Shown here piece by piece: positions 7,672-16,490 of a stretch of DNA of 21,931 nucleotides. The stretch's first letter is position 1, and every line of letters begins with the position of its first letter. Source of the DNA: RGIG4790 sp964437615 (GTDB lineage: Bacteria > Bacillota > Clostridia > Christensenellales > UBA1242); the NCBI GenBank assembly GCA_964437615.1, contig CAYTHL010000019.1, forward strand, positions 1-21,931. The letters run 5' to 3'. The notes below the pieces were generated by a model that did not search any database, had not been told where the DNA came from, and was given only the letters and a program-made list of their open reading frames with translations. A program made the translations under genes and the position numbers.

Positions 7672-8802
7672 ATGCAAAACTTTGTTTATTTAGATAACGC
7701 GGCAACAACCATACCATTTGCCGAATTGGAGCAAATTTATTCTGATAATGCCACTAACTTTTATAATCCCAGCGCACTTTACAAAAATGCAGTAGCCGTC
7801 CGCACCAAAATAGAGGCTGCTAGAAGAAATATTTGCAAAATCCTTGGCGGCGAGCATGGCAACATTATTTTTACCAGCGGCGCAACCGAGGCCAACAACC
7901 TTGCGCTAAATAGCGTCAATTACAAAAATAAAGGTCTTTTAACCTTCGTTGCCGAACACCCGTCTGTTTATGCCACCGCCAAAAATTTGCAAAACAGCGG
8001 GGTAAAAGTTGAATTTTTAAACGCTTTAAAGGGCGGGCAAGTTAGATTTCCTACCGAAGAGCAAATAAAATCTGCCGCAATAATATCGGTTATGCATGTA
8101 AACAACGAAACTGGGGCAATAAACGATATTAAAAAAATTGCGTCATATGCAAAATCTATAAACCCACAAATTTTGGTGCATTCCGACGGCGTTCAAGCTT
8201 TTGGCAAAATCAAGGTAGACTTGCAAGATTTAGGCGTAGATATGTACACAATTTCGGCACACAAAATTAATGGGCCAAAAGGGGTAGGCGCCTTGTGGAT
8301 AAGGCGTGGAGTTAATGTCAAGCCGCTTCTATTTGGCGGGGGTCAAGAAAATAATTTGCGCTCTGGCACCGAAAATGTATTTGGGATATTAGCCCTAAAC
8401 TACTGCACAAACAAAATTGTTACCGATTTAGAGAAAAATAATAAAAAATTATCTAGCATTAAAGAACAATTTTTAAATAGCCTAAAATCTAATAATTTAA
8501 ATTTTACTGTAAATGGCGAAAATTGCGTGCCAAACATTTTAAACATTTCTATTAATGGCATCCGTGGGGAAGTTCTTTTGCATATGCTAGAAGACCAAAA
8601 CATATTGCTGTCTACCGGCAGTGCTTGCTCATCTAAGAAGCCAGATAACCGCACATTAAAATCTATGAATTTGCAAGACCCACAAATAAAGTCTGCGGTA
8701 AGAATTAGCTTTTCTGCATATCAAGATTTCGACGTTCAAAGTGTAGCAAACGCAATATCAGTGACTGCAAAAAAACTGCAAAATAATATAAAAAACAATT
8801 AA
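7672..8802 (+). CDS. Cysteine desulfurase (NifS/IscS-like), partner of ThiI
   Basis: 376 aa PLP-dependent class V aminotransferase. It has the N-terminal YLDNAATT motif, His96 (AEHPSV), the PLP lysine Lys198 (SAHKINGPKG), the R-S-G-T-E-N segment near 230-235 and the catalytic loop with Cys319 (STGSACSSKK). It takes sulfur from cysteine as an enzyme persulfide. Adjacent thiI points to 4-thiouridine formation in tRNA, as for NifZ-ThiI in Bacillus, rather than an Fe-S operon, since no iscU or sufU is present. The ATG at 7672 has no Shine-Dalgarno and lies at the predicted transcription start. Confidence 0.95.
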   Translation: MQNFVYLDNAATTIPFAELEQIYSDNATNFYNPSALYKNAVAVRTKIEAARRNICKILGGEHGNIIFTSGATEANNLALNSVNYKNKGLLTFVAEHPSVYATAKNLQNSGVKVEFLNALKGGQVRFPTEEQIKSAAIISVMHVNNETGAINDIKKIASYAKSINPQILVHSDGVQAFGKIKVDLQDLGVDMYTISAHKINGPKGVGALWIRRGVNVKPLLFGGGQENNLRSGTENVFGILALNYCTNKIVTDLEKNNKKLSSIKEQFLNSLKSNNLNFTVNGENCVPNILNISINGIRGEVLLHMLEDQNILLSTGSACSSKKPDNRTLKSMNLQDPQIKSAVRISFSAYQDFDVQSVANAISVTAKKLQNNIKNN

Positions 8803-8805
8803 AAA

Positions 8806-8831
8806 ATGTCAAATTTTTAAAATGTTGACAT
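8806..8831. repeat. Inverted repeat between the desulfurase gene and thiI
   Basis: ATGTCAA (8806-8812) and TTGACAT (8825-8831) are separated by 12 nt. No T tract follows, so it is not a standard terminator. The right arm contains a consensus -35 hexamer (TTGACA, 8825-8830), but I find no -10 at the proper distance. Confidence 0.4.
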
Positions 8832-8880
8832 AGAAAATCACTTTAAATTTGCAAAAATAAGCAAAAAATAGGATAAAATT

Positions 8881-10053
8881 ATGGAAAAAGTTATAATTGT
8901 AAGGTTTGCCGAGATATATTTAAAGGGCAAAAATCGCATATTTTTTGAAAATTTACTAAAAAACAACCTAAAAAATGCAGTTTTTAACTATAATGCAACT
9001 GTTACCAGAATTCCGGGCAGATTTTTAATAAATGGGTTTGACCTATCAAATCTTGCCCGTGTTACTGCAGCTATAGACAAAGTTGCCGGCGTATTTTCTT
9101 ATTCGGTTGCAACCCAAATAGAAACTAGCTACGCAAACATAAAAAAGTTAGCTATTGCCGAAATGCAAAATAAAATTGGCACATTTAAGGTGCAAGTTAA
9201 TAGGGCAGACAAAACTTTTGAATACAATTCTATGCAGCTTGCAAGTATATTAGGCGGCGACATTTTAGAAAATTGCCCAAACTTAAAAGTAGATGTACAT
9301 AACCCCGAAAATACCCTAAATGTTGATATACGAGAAAACGGCAGAACCTACATATTTAGTAAATCTATTTTAGGGGTAGGGGGTATGCCAGTTGGCAGCT
9401 CTGGCAAAGGTCTATTATTACTTTCTGGCGGAATAGACAGCCCAGTTGCTAGCTACATGATGAGTAAGCGTGGAACAAAAATAGTCGGCTTGCATTTTCA
9501 TAGTTATCCGTATACAAGCCCGCTTGCTAGGCAAAAGGTAGAAAACTTAACCCAAATTTTGGCTCCATACAACGCTGGCGACATGACAATATATATGGTA
9601 AACATGGCAAATTATCAGGAGGCCATAAACTCCAATTGCGACGTAAGCTACATGATAACTCTGCTTAGGCGAGGCATGTTTAGAATTGCAGAAAGGCTTG
9701 CAAAAGAGCAAGGATTAGATATGATTATTACCGGCGAAAATCTTGGGCAGGTGGCAAGCCAAACAATAGAGAGCATGACAGTTGTAGAAAATGTTGTAGA
9801 AAGCACGCCAATTTTAAGACCGCTAATTGCCTTTGACAAAAACGAAATTATTTCAGTTGCGCGCAAAATTGGCACTTTTGAAACCTCTGTTCAGCCTTAC
9901 GAAGACTGCTGCACGGTATTTCTACCAGATAATCCCGTTACAAAACCACGCATAACCACAGCCAAAAAACAAGAAAATAAATTTGATGCAGATGATTTAC
10001 TAGAAAAAGCTTATAGCACTATGGAAGTTGTGAAAATTAAAGCCCAAAACTAA
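8881..10053 (+). CDS. thiI: tRNA 4-thiouridine synthase ThiI (no rhodanese domain)
   Basis: 390 aa. The N-terminal ferredoxin-like and THUMP regions (about 1-165) bind the tRNA. The PP-loop adenylation motif is LLLSGGIDSPVA (178-190), and TGENLGQVASQT (284-295) is a further family motif. It lacks the C-terminal rhodanese domain found in E. coli, as is usual in Firmicutes; the EDCCTVF segment (341-347) carries the conserved Cys region. It activates U8 of tRNA for sulfur transfer. The start is ATG at 8881 with a modest AGGA at 8870-8873. It lies 78 nt after the cysteine desulfurase, its likely sulfur donor. Confidence 0.95.
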   Translation: MEKVIIVRFAEIYLKGKNRIFFENLLKNNLKNAVFNYNATVTRIPGRFLINGFDLSNLARVTAAIDKVAGVFSYSVATQIETSYANIKKLAIAEMQNKIGTFKVQVNRADKTFEYNSMQLASILGGDILENCPNLKVDVHNPENTLNVDIRENGRTYIFSKSILGVGGMPVGSSGKGLLLLSGGIDSPVASYMMSKRGTKIVGLHFHSYPYTSPLARQKVENLTQILAPYNAGDMTIYMVNMANYQEAINSNCDVSYMITLLRRGMFRIAERLAKEQGLDMIITGENLGQVASQTIESMTVVENVVESTPILRPLIAFDKNEIISVARKIGTFETSVQPYEDCCTVFLPDNPVTKPRITTAKKQENKFDADDLLEKAYSTMEVVKIKAQN

Positions 10054-10107
10054 ATCTAAAATCATATCAAAAATTTGCATTATTTAAACAACTTGGTTTT
10101 ATAAAAT

Positions 10108-12309
10108 TTAGCTAGCAACCAGTTTTATATGGTTGCTAGTTTTTGTATTGCAGTCATTACTAACTTCTATCCAATACTCGTAAACGCTGCCAGATTTTGC
10201 CGTGTTGTCTATAAACTTTACATCGCCGTCAGTATATTGTACACTTTTCAAAAACTGCAAATTTGCACCTTGTAACCTGTAAATTTTATATAAATTTTGC
10301 CGTTTTGCCGTAAATTTTATCTCTGGGCAACAATTTTTGTAGTTGTTTATAACAAGCTCTGTATCTAGTTCTGTCCGCGTTGTTAGCTTTGGTTTAAACT
10401 TACTTGCAAATACTTCTAAAACTGGGCTAGTTTCGTCAGCCTCTAACTTGTATTCAACAAGCGCATCTTCATTTAATCCAACAAATTCAACACTATCTGG
10501 GGCAGCTATTTCTGCAATGTTTTGTCCGCTATATATATTTTTAAACAACTCTTTATTAAATAGCGTAGGGTAGGTTGCGCCGCTCACACTGCTTGGCAAA
10601 TAGCTGGTGTTGTCGTTAGAGCCAATCCAGCAGCACACCGTATTTTTGTTGGTGTAAGATATGTTATATGCATCGCTATTGCCCGCCGACGTGCCAACGG
10701 TGCCAGTTTTGGAATAAATGGGAATATTAAGCGAATTTAATCTTTTTGCGGTGCCGCTTGTTGCAACATCTTTCAAGCAACTGCTAATAAGATAACTTGT
10801 AGCCTCGGAGCAAACTTGCCTAGAATTATTTTCTCTTGAATACACCACCTTGCCATTTAGCAAAATTTCTTTTATAAAGTCGCTGGTCTCAAAGTTGCCG
10901 CCATTTGCAAAACACATATAGCCGTCAGCAAGCTGTTTTATGGTAGTTCCAACAGTAAATCCGCCAAGCGCCAAAGCCAAATTATTGTCGTTTTTATCAA
11001 AAGAAATTCCTAGCCCTCTAGCAAAATTTTTGCAGTTTTCTAGCCCAAGATTATCTAATATTTTTACGGCAGGCACATTAAGCGAGCGCTTAATACTTTC
11101 TCTTACGCTCACCATTCCAGAATAGGTTTTGCCTGCATTTTCGGGGGAGTAGCCGTTTATACAAACCTTGCTGTCGTCTACAAAACTTGCCGGGCTATAC
11201 TTGCCGCTTTCAAACGCCGGCGCGTAAACTAATATTGGCTTAATTACAGACCCCGGCTGACGATAAGTTGTAAGTAAATTTTGACTGCAGTTTGCAGCAA
11301 GTGCCACAACGCTTCTATTTTTGTTGTCTAGCACAATACAGCCAAGTTTTGCATTTTTGCTTTCGGCAGTGTATCCGCCCGACACAATTTGCTTTTCTAG
11401 CTGTTTTTGAATGTCTGCATCGTAGTAGGTATGCAATACAAAACCTTGGCTGAGTAATTGATTTTCTGTTAGCTTTAATATCTTGCAAGCCTCCGCCAAA
11501 ACACCTTTATAGTACTGGTTTTTGTAGTTTTTATGCGTTTTTTCAATGGTTATAGGGTCATTTTTGCAGTTTTTAAAAGTTTCTTCGTCCAGTTTATTAT
11601 TTTCTAGCATCAGTTTTAAAACAAGGTCTTTTCTCTCAAACGCCCTTTGCGGGTTGGCAACTGGGTCGTAAATACTTGGAGCGTTAATGGTGCTGGCAAG
11701 TAGGGCGCTTTCGGCAATACTAAGTTCGCTAACTGGCTTGTTAAAATAATATTCACTGGCATTAGCTATTCCGTAGCAGCCGTTGCCAAAATAGATAGAA
11801 TTTAAATAGATTTCCAAAATCTCTTGCTTAGAAAATTGTTTTTCCAGTTTGTATGCAAGTTTAAATTCTTTAAGTTTTCTTTCTATTGTTTTTTCACTAG
11901 AAAGTTGAGTATTTTTAATTACTTGTTGTGTGATAGTGCTGCCGCCTTGCTTATGGCTAGAAAACAGGTTGTTTTTTATAGCCCCAGCAATTCTAATAAA
12001 ATCTATTCCGTGATGCTTAAAAAATCTTTTGTCTTCCACGGCAACAAAAGCATTTATGGTATGTTCTGGTATTTGGCTAAAACTAACATATTTGTTTTGC
12101 CCACTAAGTTGTTGCAAACCGGACTCATTTCCGCCTGCGTCCAAAATAACGGTGCTACTTTTGGCAAGGCTGCTAAATTTGGTAGTGTCTAAGGTTGTAG
12201 AATAGGTTATAGCAAAAAATGCGCTTACACAAAAAACAACAGCCGCAACGCCAAGTAGACTAAAAAAGACAAACAATTTAAACCAAAATTTTCTTTTTTT
12301 CTTCTTCAT
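10108..12309 (-). CDS. Class A penicillin-binding protein (transglycosylase/transpeptidase)
   Basis: 733 aa. A cytoplasmic basic start and membrane anchor (about 9-34) lead to the GT51 glycosyltransferase domain with EDKRFFKHHGID (catalytic Glu92) and QGGSTITQQVIKN (121-133). The transpeptidase has active-site Ser354 (PGSVIKP), the SLN motif (409-411) and KTG (534-536). The C-terminal ~100 residues (YKIYRLQG..., YEYWIEVSND) look like a fibronectin-III-type module. It builds peptidoglycan outside the membrane. The ATG at 12309 has no Shine-Dalgarno, and a perfect 0A box and a sigma-G-like -10 lie just upstream, which suggests a sporulation PBP; this is inference. It converges on thiI and is divergent from miaB. 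Confidence 0.95.
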   Translation of the reverse strand: MKKKKRKFWFKLFVFFSLLGVAAVVFCVSAFFAITYSTTLDTTKFSSLAKSSTVILDAGGNESGLQQLSGQNKYVSFSQIPEHTINAFVAVEDKRFFKHHGIDFIRIAGAIKNNLFSSHKQGGSTITQQVIKNTQLSSEKTIERKLKEFKLAYKLEKQFSKQEILEIYLNSIYFGNGCYGIANASEYYFNKPVSELSIAESALLASTINAPSIYDPVANPQRAFERKDLVLKLMLENNKLDEETFKNCKNDPITIEKTHKNYKNQYYKGVLAEACKILKLTENQLLSQGFVLHTYYDADIQKQLEKQIVSGGYTAESKNAKLGCIVLDNKNRSVVALAANCSQNLLTTYRQPGSVIKPILVYAPAFESGKYSPASFVDDSKVCINGYSPENAGKTYSGMVSVRESIKRSLNVPAVKILDNLGLENCKNFARGLGISFDKNDNNLALALGGFTVGTTIKQLADGYMCFANGGNFETSDFIKEILLNGKVVYSRENNSRQVCSEATSYLISSCLKDVATSGTAKRLNSLNIPIYSKTGTVGTSAGNSDAYNISYTNKNTVCCWIGSNDNTSYLPSSVSGATYPTLFNKELFKNIYSGQNIAEIAAPDSVEFVGLNEDALVEYKLEADETSPVLEVFASKFKPKLTTRTELDTELVINNYKNCCPEIKFTAKRQNLYKIYRLQGANLQFLKSVQYTDGDVKFIDNTAKSGSVYEYWIEVSNDCNTKTSNHIKLVAS
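10112..10144 (+). terminator. thiI terminator embedded in the end of the PBP gene
   Basis: A 10-bp perfect stem CTAGCAACCA (10112-10121) / TGGTTGCTAG (10130-10139), 8-nt loop, then five T's (10140-10144). On the opposite strand the stem encodes the final residues of the PBP, whose stop codon is at 10108-10110. Confidence 0.88.
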
Positions 12310-12319
12310 CTTTTTTTGT

Positions 12320-12333
12320 TAGTATTTGTCGAA
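12320..12333 (-). promoter_or_regulatory. -10-like element and perfect 0A box upstream of the PBP gene
   Basis: On the minus strand AATACTA (12326-12320) matches the sigma-G -10 CATACTA at 6 of 7 positions, with GTAATA about 18 nt upstream as a poor -35. Next to it, on the plus strand, TGTCGAA (12327-12333), in the context TTTGTCGAAAAA, is a perfect Spo0A box. The predicted transcript start would be only about 4 nt before the ATG at 12309. Confidence 0.4.
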
Positions 12334-12368
12334 AAATATATTTTTATTACACTTTTTAATCTAAACTC

Positions 12369-12397
12369 TTGAAAATTTTATGCTCATTTAGTATAAT
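12369..12397 (+). promoter_or_regulatory. Promoter of miaB-mutS-mutL
   Basis: TTGAAA (12369-12374), 17-nt spacer, TATAAT (12392-12397). The predicted start near 12404 is about 3 nt before the ATG at 12407. Confidence 0.82.
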
Positions 12398-12406
12398 AAA
12401 ATCTAT

Positions 12407-13834
12407 ATGGCTAAAAATTATAATCAAATCAACCCAAATTTGGGCAAAACATATTATATAAACACCTACGGCTGCCAAATGAACGTGCATGAAAGTGAAA
12501 AACTTGCCGGCATTTTAGAAAACTTGGGCTACAAGCTGGCTAAAAATGACCAACTTGCCGACGTGGTTGTTTTTAATACCTGCGCAATTCGCGAAAGTGC
12601 CGAGCAAAAAATCTTTGGCAATATTGGCATGCTAAAAAGTTCTAAGCAAACTAACCCTAACAAAATAATTGCCGTTTGCGGCTGCATGAGCCAGCAGAAA
12701 GGTTATGAAGAGCTTATAACCAAAAAATATCCCTATGTGGATATAATTTTTGGCACGCACAACCTTGCTAAATTTGAGCAGTTTTTGCAAAAGCGCATAG
12801 AAGACCAAAAGCGCGTGGTAGAAATTGTCGACCACGAAGATATTGCGCTGCGTGACAGCATGAAAGCGGTAAGAACAAGCGGTGTAAACGCGTGGGTAAA
12901 CATAAATTATGGTTGCAACAATTTTTGCACCTATTGCATTGTTCCATATGTACGCGGGCGAGAAATTAGCCGCCCCATGGACGCCATTATTGCCGAAATA
13001 GAAGACTTGCTTAAAAAAGGTTTTAAGCAAATAACTCTGCTTGGTCAAAATGTAAACAGCTACGGCAACGATATAGAAGATAAAAATGTCAATTTTGCTA
13101 ATCTGCTACAAAAAATAGATAATTTGGACTACCGCTTTAGGCTTAAATTTATGACAAGCCACCCAAAGGATTTGTCCACAGATATACTAAAAGTTATGAG
13201 CAATAGCAAGCATATTTGCAGATATTTACACTTGCCTTTGCAAAGCGGCTCTAACCAAATACTAAAATCAATGAACCGCCACTACACCAAAGAAGATTAC
13301 CTAAAACTAATTAACAAGGCAAGGCAAATTATGCCAGACATCGAGTTTTCTACCGACATAATTGTAGGTTTTCCGGGCGAAAGCGACGCCGACTTTGAAG
13401 AAACTATGCAAATAATCGAAAATGTTAGGTATCAGCAGATATTCAGTTTTATATACTCCAAGCGCAAAGGCACAGTTGCTGAAAAGTTTGAAAATCAGAT
13501 AGACAAAGCCACCAAAAGCAAGCGTTTAAGCAGGCTTATAGAAAAAGAACGCGAAATTGCAAGCAAAATATCTGCTAGCTATGTTGGCAAGACGGTCGAA
13601 GTTTTGGTAGAGGGCATTCACCCTAAAAAAGCGGGGCAACTTTTGGGTTCTACAAACTTTTGCAAAACCATAAGTTTTACAGGAAGTCCAGAGTTGCTTG
13701 GCAAGTTTGCGCTAGTAAAAGTTGAAAAATCCAACCACACAACGCTTACCGGCAGCATAATAGAAGTTTTGCCAGACAACTTAGACAAAGCAGTAACATA
13801 CAATCTGCCAACAGACAAACAAAGGAGAAAATAG
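12407..13834 (+). CDS. miaB: tRNA-2-methylthio-N6-dimethylallyladenosine synthase MiaB
   Basis: 475 aa radical-SAM methylthiotransferase. The N-terminal domain carries the three cluster ligands Cys23 (TYGCQMN), Cys59 (FNTCAIRE) and Cys93 (VCGCMSQ). The radical SAM motif CNNFCTYC supplies Cys170, Cys174 and Cys177. The C-terminal part (about 375-455) fits a TRAM domain. It adds a methylthio group to i6A37 in tRNAs reading UNN codons. The start ATG lacks a Shine-Dalgarno and sits about 3 nt from the predicted transcription start. Its TAG stop overlaps the GTG of mutS by one base. The enzyme that makes its substrate, MiaA, is not in this window. Confidence 0.97.
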   Translation: MAKNYNQINPNLGKTYYINTYGCQMNVHESEKLAGILENLGYKLAKNDQLADVVVFNTCAIRESAEQKIFGNIGMLKSSKQTNPNKIIAVCGCMSQQKGYEELITKKYPYVDIIFGTHNLAKFEQFLQKRIEDQKRVVEIVDHEDIALRDSMKAVRTSGVNAWVNINYGCNNFCTYCIVPYVRGREISRPMDAIIAEIEDLLKKGFKQITLLGQNVNSYGNDIEDKNVNFANLLQKIDNLDYRFRLKFMTSHPKDLSTDILKVMSNSKHICRYLHLPLQSGSNQILKSMNRHYTKEDYLKLINKARQIMPDIEFSTDIIVGFPGESDADFEETMQIIENVRYQQIFSFIYSKRKGTVAEKFENQIDKATKSKRLSRLIEKEREIASKISASYVGKTVEVLVEGIHPKKAGQLLGSTNFCKTISFTGSPELLGKFALVKVEKSNHTTLTGSIIEVLPDNLDKAVTYNLPTDKQRRK

Positions 13835-16452
13835 TGAAAAAAGCAAAAAGTGATGCAGATGATAAGCCTCAACTTACTGCAATGATGCAGCAGTATCTTG
13901 CAACCAAGCAAGAAAACCCCGACGCCTTGTTATTTTATAGGCTTGGCGACTTTTACGAGATGTTTTTTGAAGATGCCGTAATTGCAAGCCGAATACTAGA
14001 ACTAACCCTAACCGGCAGAGATTGCGGGCTAGAAAATCGCGCCCCTATGTGCGGCGTGCCTTATCATGCTGTAAAAAATTACGTAGCAAAACTTGTCGAA
14101 AACGGATACAAAGTTGCCATCTGCGAGCAAATGGGCGAACCAACAAAGGGCAAACAGCCCATGGAGCGCCAAGTTGTACAAATTATCACACCCGGCACAA
14201 TAATGGAAACCGAGGCCTTAGAAAGTTCGGTAAACAACTTTTTAATGTACATTTTTACCGACGGCAGCAATGTAGGCGTTTGTTATAGCGATGTATCTAC
14301 CGGGCTAATAGAACTTGCAGAAATAAATGGCACAGACTATATTAAGCAACTAGACGACATTTTAGTTAGAGTAAAGCCAAAAGAGGTGCTTTGCAACGAA
14401 GACACTATAAGTATGTGCGCAAATTTAAGCGCAGTAAAAAACAAATATGTGCCAGATTTTACTATTTACGAGGGATGCCGTCAAAACTTAGCCACCGCCA
14501 AAAAAGAACTTTGCGATTTTTTTGAAGTATCAAGCCTAGCCAAGTTTGACGCCGCCGACAAAAAGTGGGGCATTATTGCAACGGCGCGTTTGCTAGATTA
14601 TGTAAAAGACACCCAAAAACGTCAAATTACAAACATAAAAAAGCTTGTCTGCGTTAAAGATGAAAATTTTGTACATTTGGATATATCTGCAAGGCGAAAT
14701 CTAGAACTTACCGAAAATATGTCATTGCGCAGGCGCTACGGCAGCCTGCTATGGCTGTTAGACCAAACCAAAACATGCATGGGTGCGCGTAAAATTAGGT
14801 CTTTTATAGATAAGCCGCTAAGAAACTCCAAAGAAATAAATCAAAGGCTAGAGGCCGTAGAAGAGCTGCGCTCTAATTATATTTTAAGAGATAGCTTGCA
14901 GCAAAGTTTAATCAATATCCAAGATATAGAGCGCAGATGTAGCAAAATTTCTGCAAACACAATCACTCCAAGAGAACTTGTTTCTATATCTGGCTCGCTT
15001 AAAAAAATAGCCCAGCTTAAAAACCAAATTTCTGGGTGCAAAAGCAAGCTGTTATTGCATTTAAGCGAACAAATGACCGACCTTAGTGAAGTTGCCGACA
15101 AAATAAACTCGGCAATAGAGCCAGACCCGCCAGCCAACCTTAAAGACGGCGGATACATAGCCAAAGGTTACTCCACCGAACTAGACGAACTGCGCAACGC
15201 AAAAGATTATGGCACAACTTGGCTTGCCAGCCTAGAAGTAGCCGAACGTGAGCGCACCGGCATAAAAAATCTTAAAACAGGTTACAACCGCGTCTTTGGT
15301 TACTATATAGAGGTAACCACCTCTGGGCTGCCACTTGTGCCAGACAACTATATCCGCAAGCAAACCACCACCAATTCGGAAAGATTTATCACCCCAGAAT
15401 TAAAAGAAATGGAGTACAAAATCTTAAACAGCAATGAAGAAGCCATTAAGTTAGAAAGCGTGCTATACACCCAGCTAAAAGAGTACATGCAAGGCTATAT
15501 TTCTAACATGTTGCAAAGTAGCGATGCCATTGCCATACTAGACGTTTTGGTCAGCTTTGCAGCCGTTGCAAGCAAGCACAATTACTGCAAGCCGCTAATT
15601 AATGACCACATAACCGGCATAAAAATTATCGGCGGGCGTCACCCAGTGGTAGAAGCCATGCAGTCTGGCACCAATTTTGTGCCAAACGATTGCAGCCTAG
15701 ACGACCTAAATCACACTATGCTAATCACTGGCCCAAATATGGCGGGTAAATCTACTTATATGCGTCAAGTTGCAATAATAACTCTTATGGCGCACATTGG
15801 CTGTTTTGTGCCCGCGCAAAGCGCCGAAATTTGCCTAGTAGACCGCATATTTACTCGTGTTGGTGCAAGTGATGAACTGGCGTTTGGCCAAAGTACCTTT
15901 ATGGTAGAGATGAATGAGGTTGCTAATATTTTGTCTAACGCCACCCAAAAGAGCTTGATACTGTTAGACGAAGTTGGCCGCGGCACAAGCACTTTTGATG
16001 GTATGAGCATAGCGTGGGCAATACTAGAATACATTGCCCAAAACATCAAGTGCAAAACGCTGTTTTCTACTCATTATCACGAACTAACTAGTCTAGAAGG
16101 CAAAATTGACGGTGTAAAAAACTATAAAGTTATGGTAAAAGAGTTTAATGGCAATGTAATTTTTCTGCACAAAATTAGCCGCGGCAGCGCCAATAAAAGC
16201 TTTGGCATAGAGGTAGCTAAACTAGCCGGCTTACCAAGTTCGCTGCTAGAACGCGCAAAGCAGATATTACAGCATCAAGAAGCCACTAGTGGCAAAACCT
16301 CTGTTACGCCAGACGGTCAAGTGGTGCAAAACATCTCGGCAGCCGAGCGTGAAGTGCTAAGCATAATTAAGGAATTAGACATAAATTCTATGCCGCCAAT
16401 TGTAGCCTTTACCACACTGTGCGACCTAAACGAAAAACTAAAAAAGAACTAA
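13834..16452 (+). CDS. mutS: DNA mismatch repair protein MutS
   Basis: 872 aa, full length. The mismatch-probing motif GDFYEMF (Phe40, Glu42) is in domain I. The ATPase domain has Walker A GPNMAGKS (633-640), Walker B ILLDE (Asp712, Glu713), GRGTSTFDG and THYHEL. It recognises base mismatches and small loops and recruits MutL. The GTG start overlaps the miaB stop (TAGTG) and has AAAGGAG at 13821-13827, so translation is coupled. It is followed 38 nt later by mutL. Confidence 0.98.
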   Translation: MKKAKSDADDKPQLTAMMQQYLATKQENPDALLFYRLGDFYEMFFEDAVIASRILELTLTGRDCGLENRAPMCGVPYHAVKNYVAKLVENGYKVAICEQMGEPTKGKQPMERQVVQIITPGTIMETEALESSVNNFLMYIFTDGSNVGVCYSDVSTGLIELAEINGTDYIKQLDDILVRVKPKEVLCNEDTISMCANLSAVKNKYVPDFTIYEGCRQNLATAKKELCDFFEVSSLAKFDAADKKWGIIATARLLDYVKDTQKRQITNIKKLVCVKDENFVHLDISARRNLELTENMSLRRRYGSLLWLLDQTKTCMGARKIRSFIDKPLRNSKEINQRLEAVEELRSNYILRDSLQQSLINIQDIERRCSKISANTITPRELVSISGSLKKIAQLKNQISGCKSKLLLHLSEQMTDLSEVADKINSAIEPDPPANLKDGGYIAKGYSTELDELRNAKDYGTTWLASLEVAERERTGIKNLKTGYNRVFGYYIEVTTSGLPLVPDNYIRKQTTTNSERFITPELKEMEYKILNSNEEAIKLESVLYTQLKEYMQGYISNMLQSSDAIAILDVLVSFAAVASKHNYCKPLINDHITGIKIIGGRHPVVEAMQSGTNFVPNDCSLDDLNHTMLITGPNMAGKSTYMRQVAIITLMAHIGCFVPAQSAEICLVDRIFTRVGASDELAFGQSTFMVEMNEVANILSNATQKSLILLDEVGRGTSTFDGMSIAWAILEYIAQNIKCKTLFSTHYHELTSLEGKIDGVKNYKVMVKEFNGNVIFLHKISRGSANKSFGIEVAKLAGLPSSLLERAKQILQHQEATSGKTSVTPDGQVVQNISAAEREVLSIIKELDINSMPPIVAFTTLCDLNEKLKKN

Positions 16453-16490
16453 ATTGCAGCTAATAAGTAGCAAACAAAAGGAGAAAACCT

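Noticed and set aside
12632..13048. Antisense open frame inside miaB
   Set aside because: Shadow of miaB with no Shine-Dalgarno and no recognisable domain.
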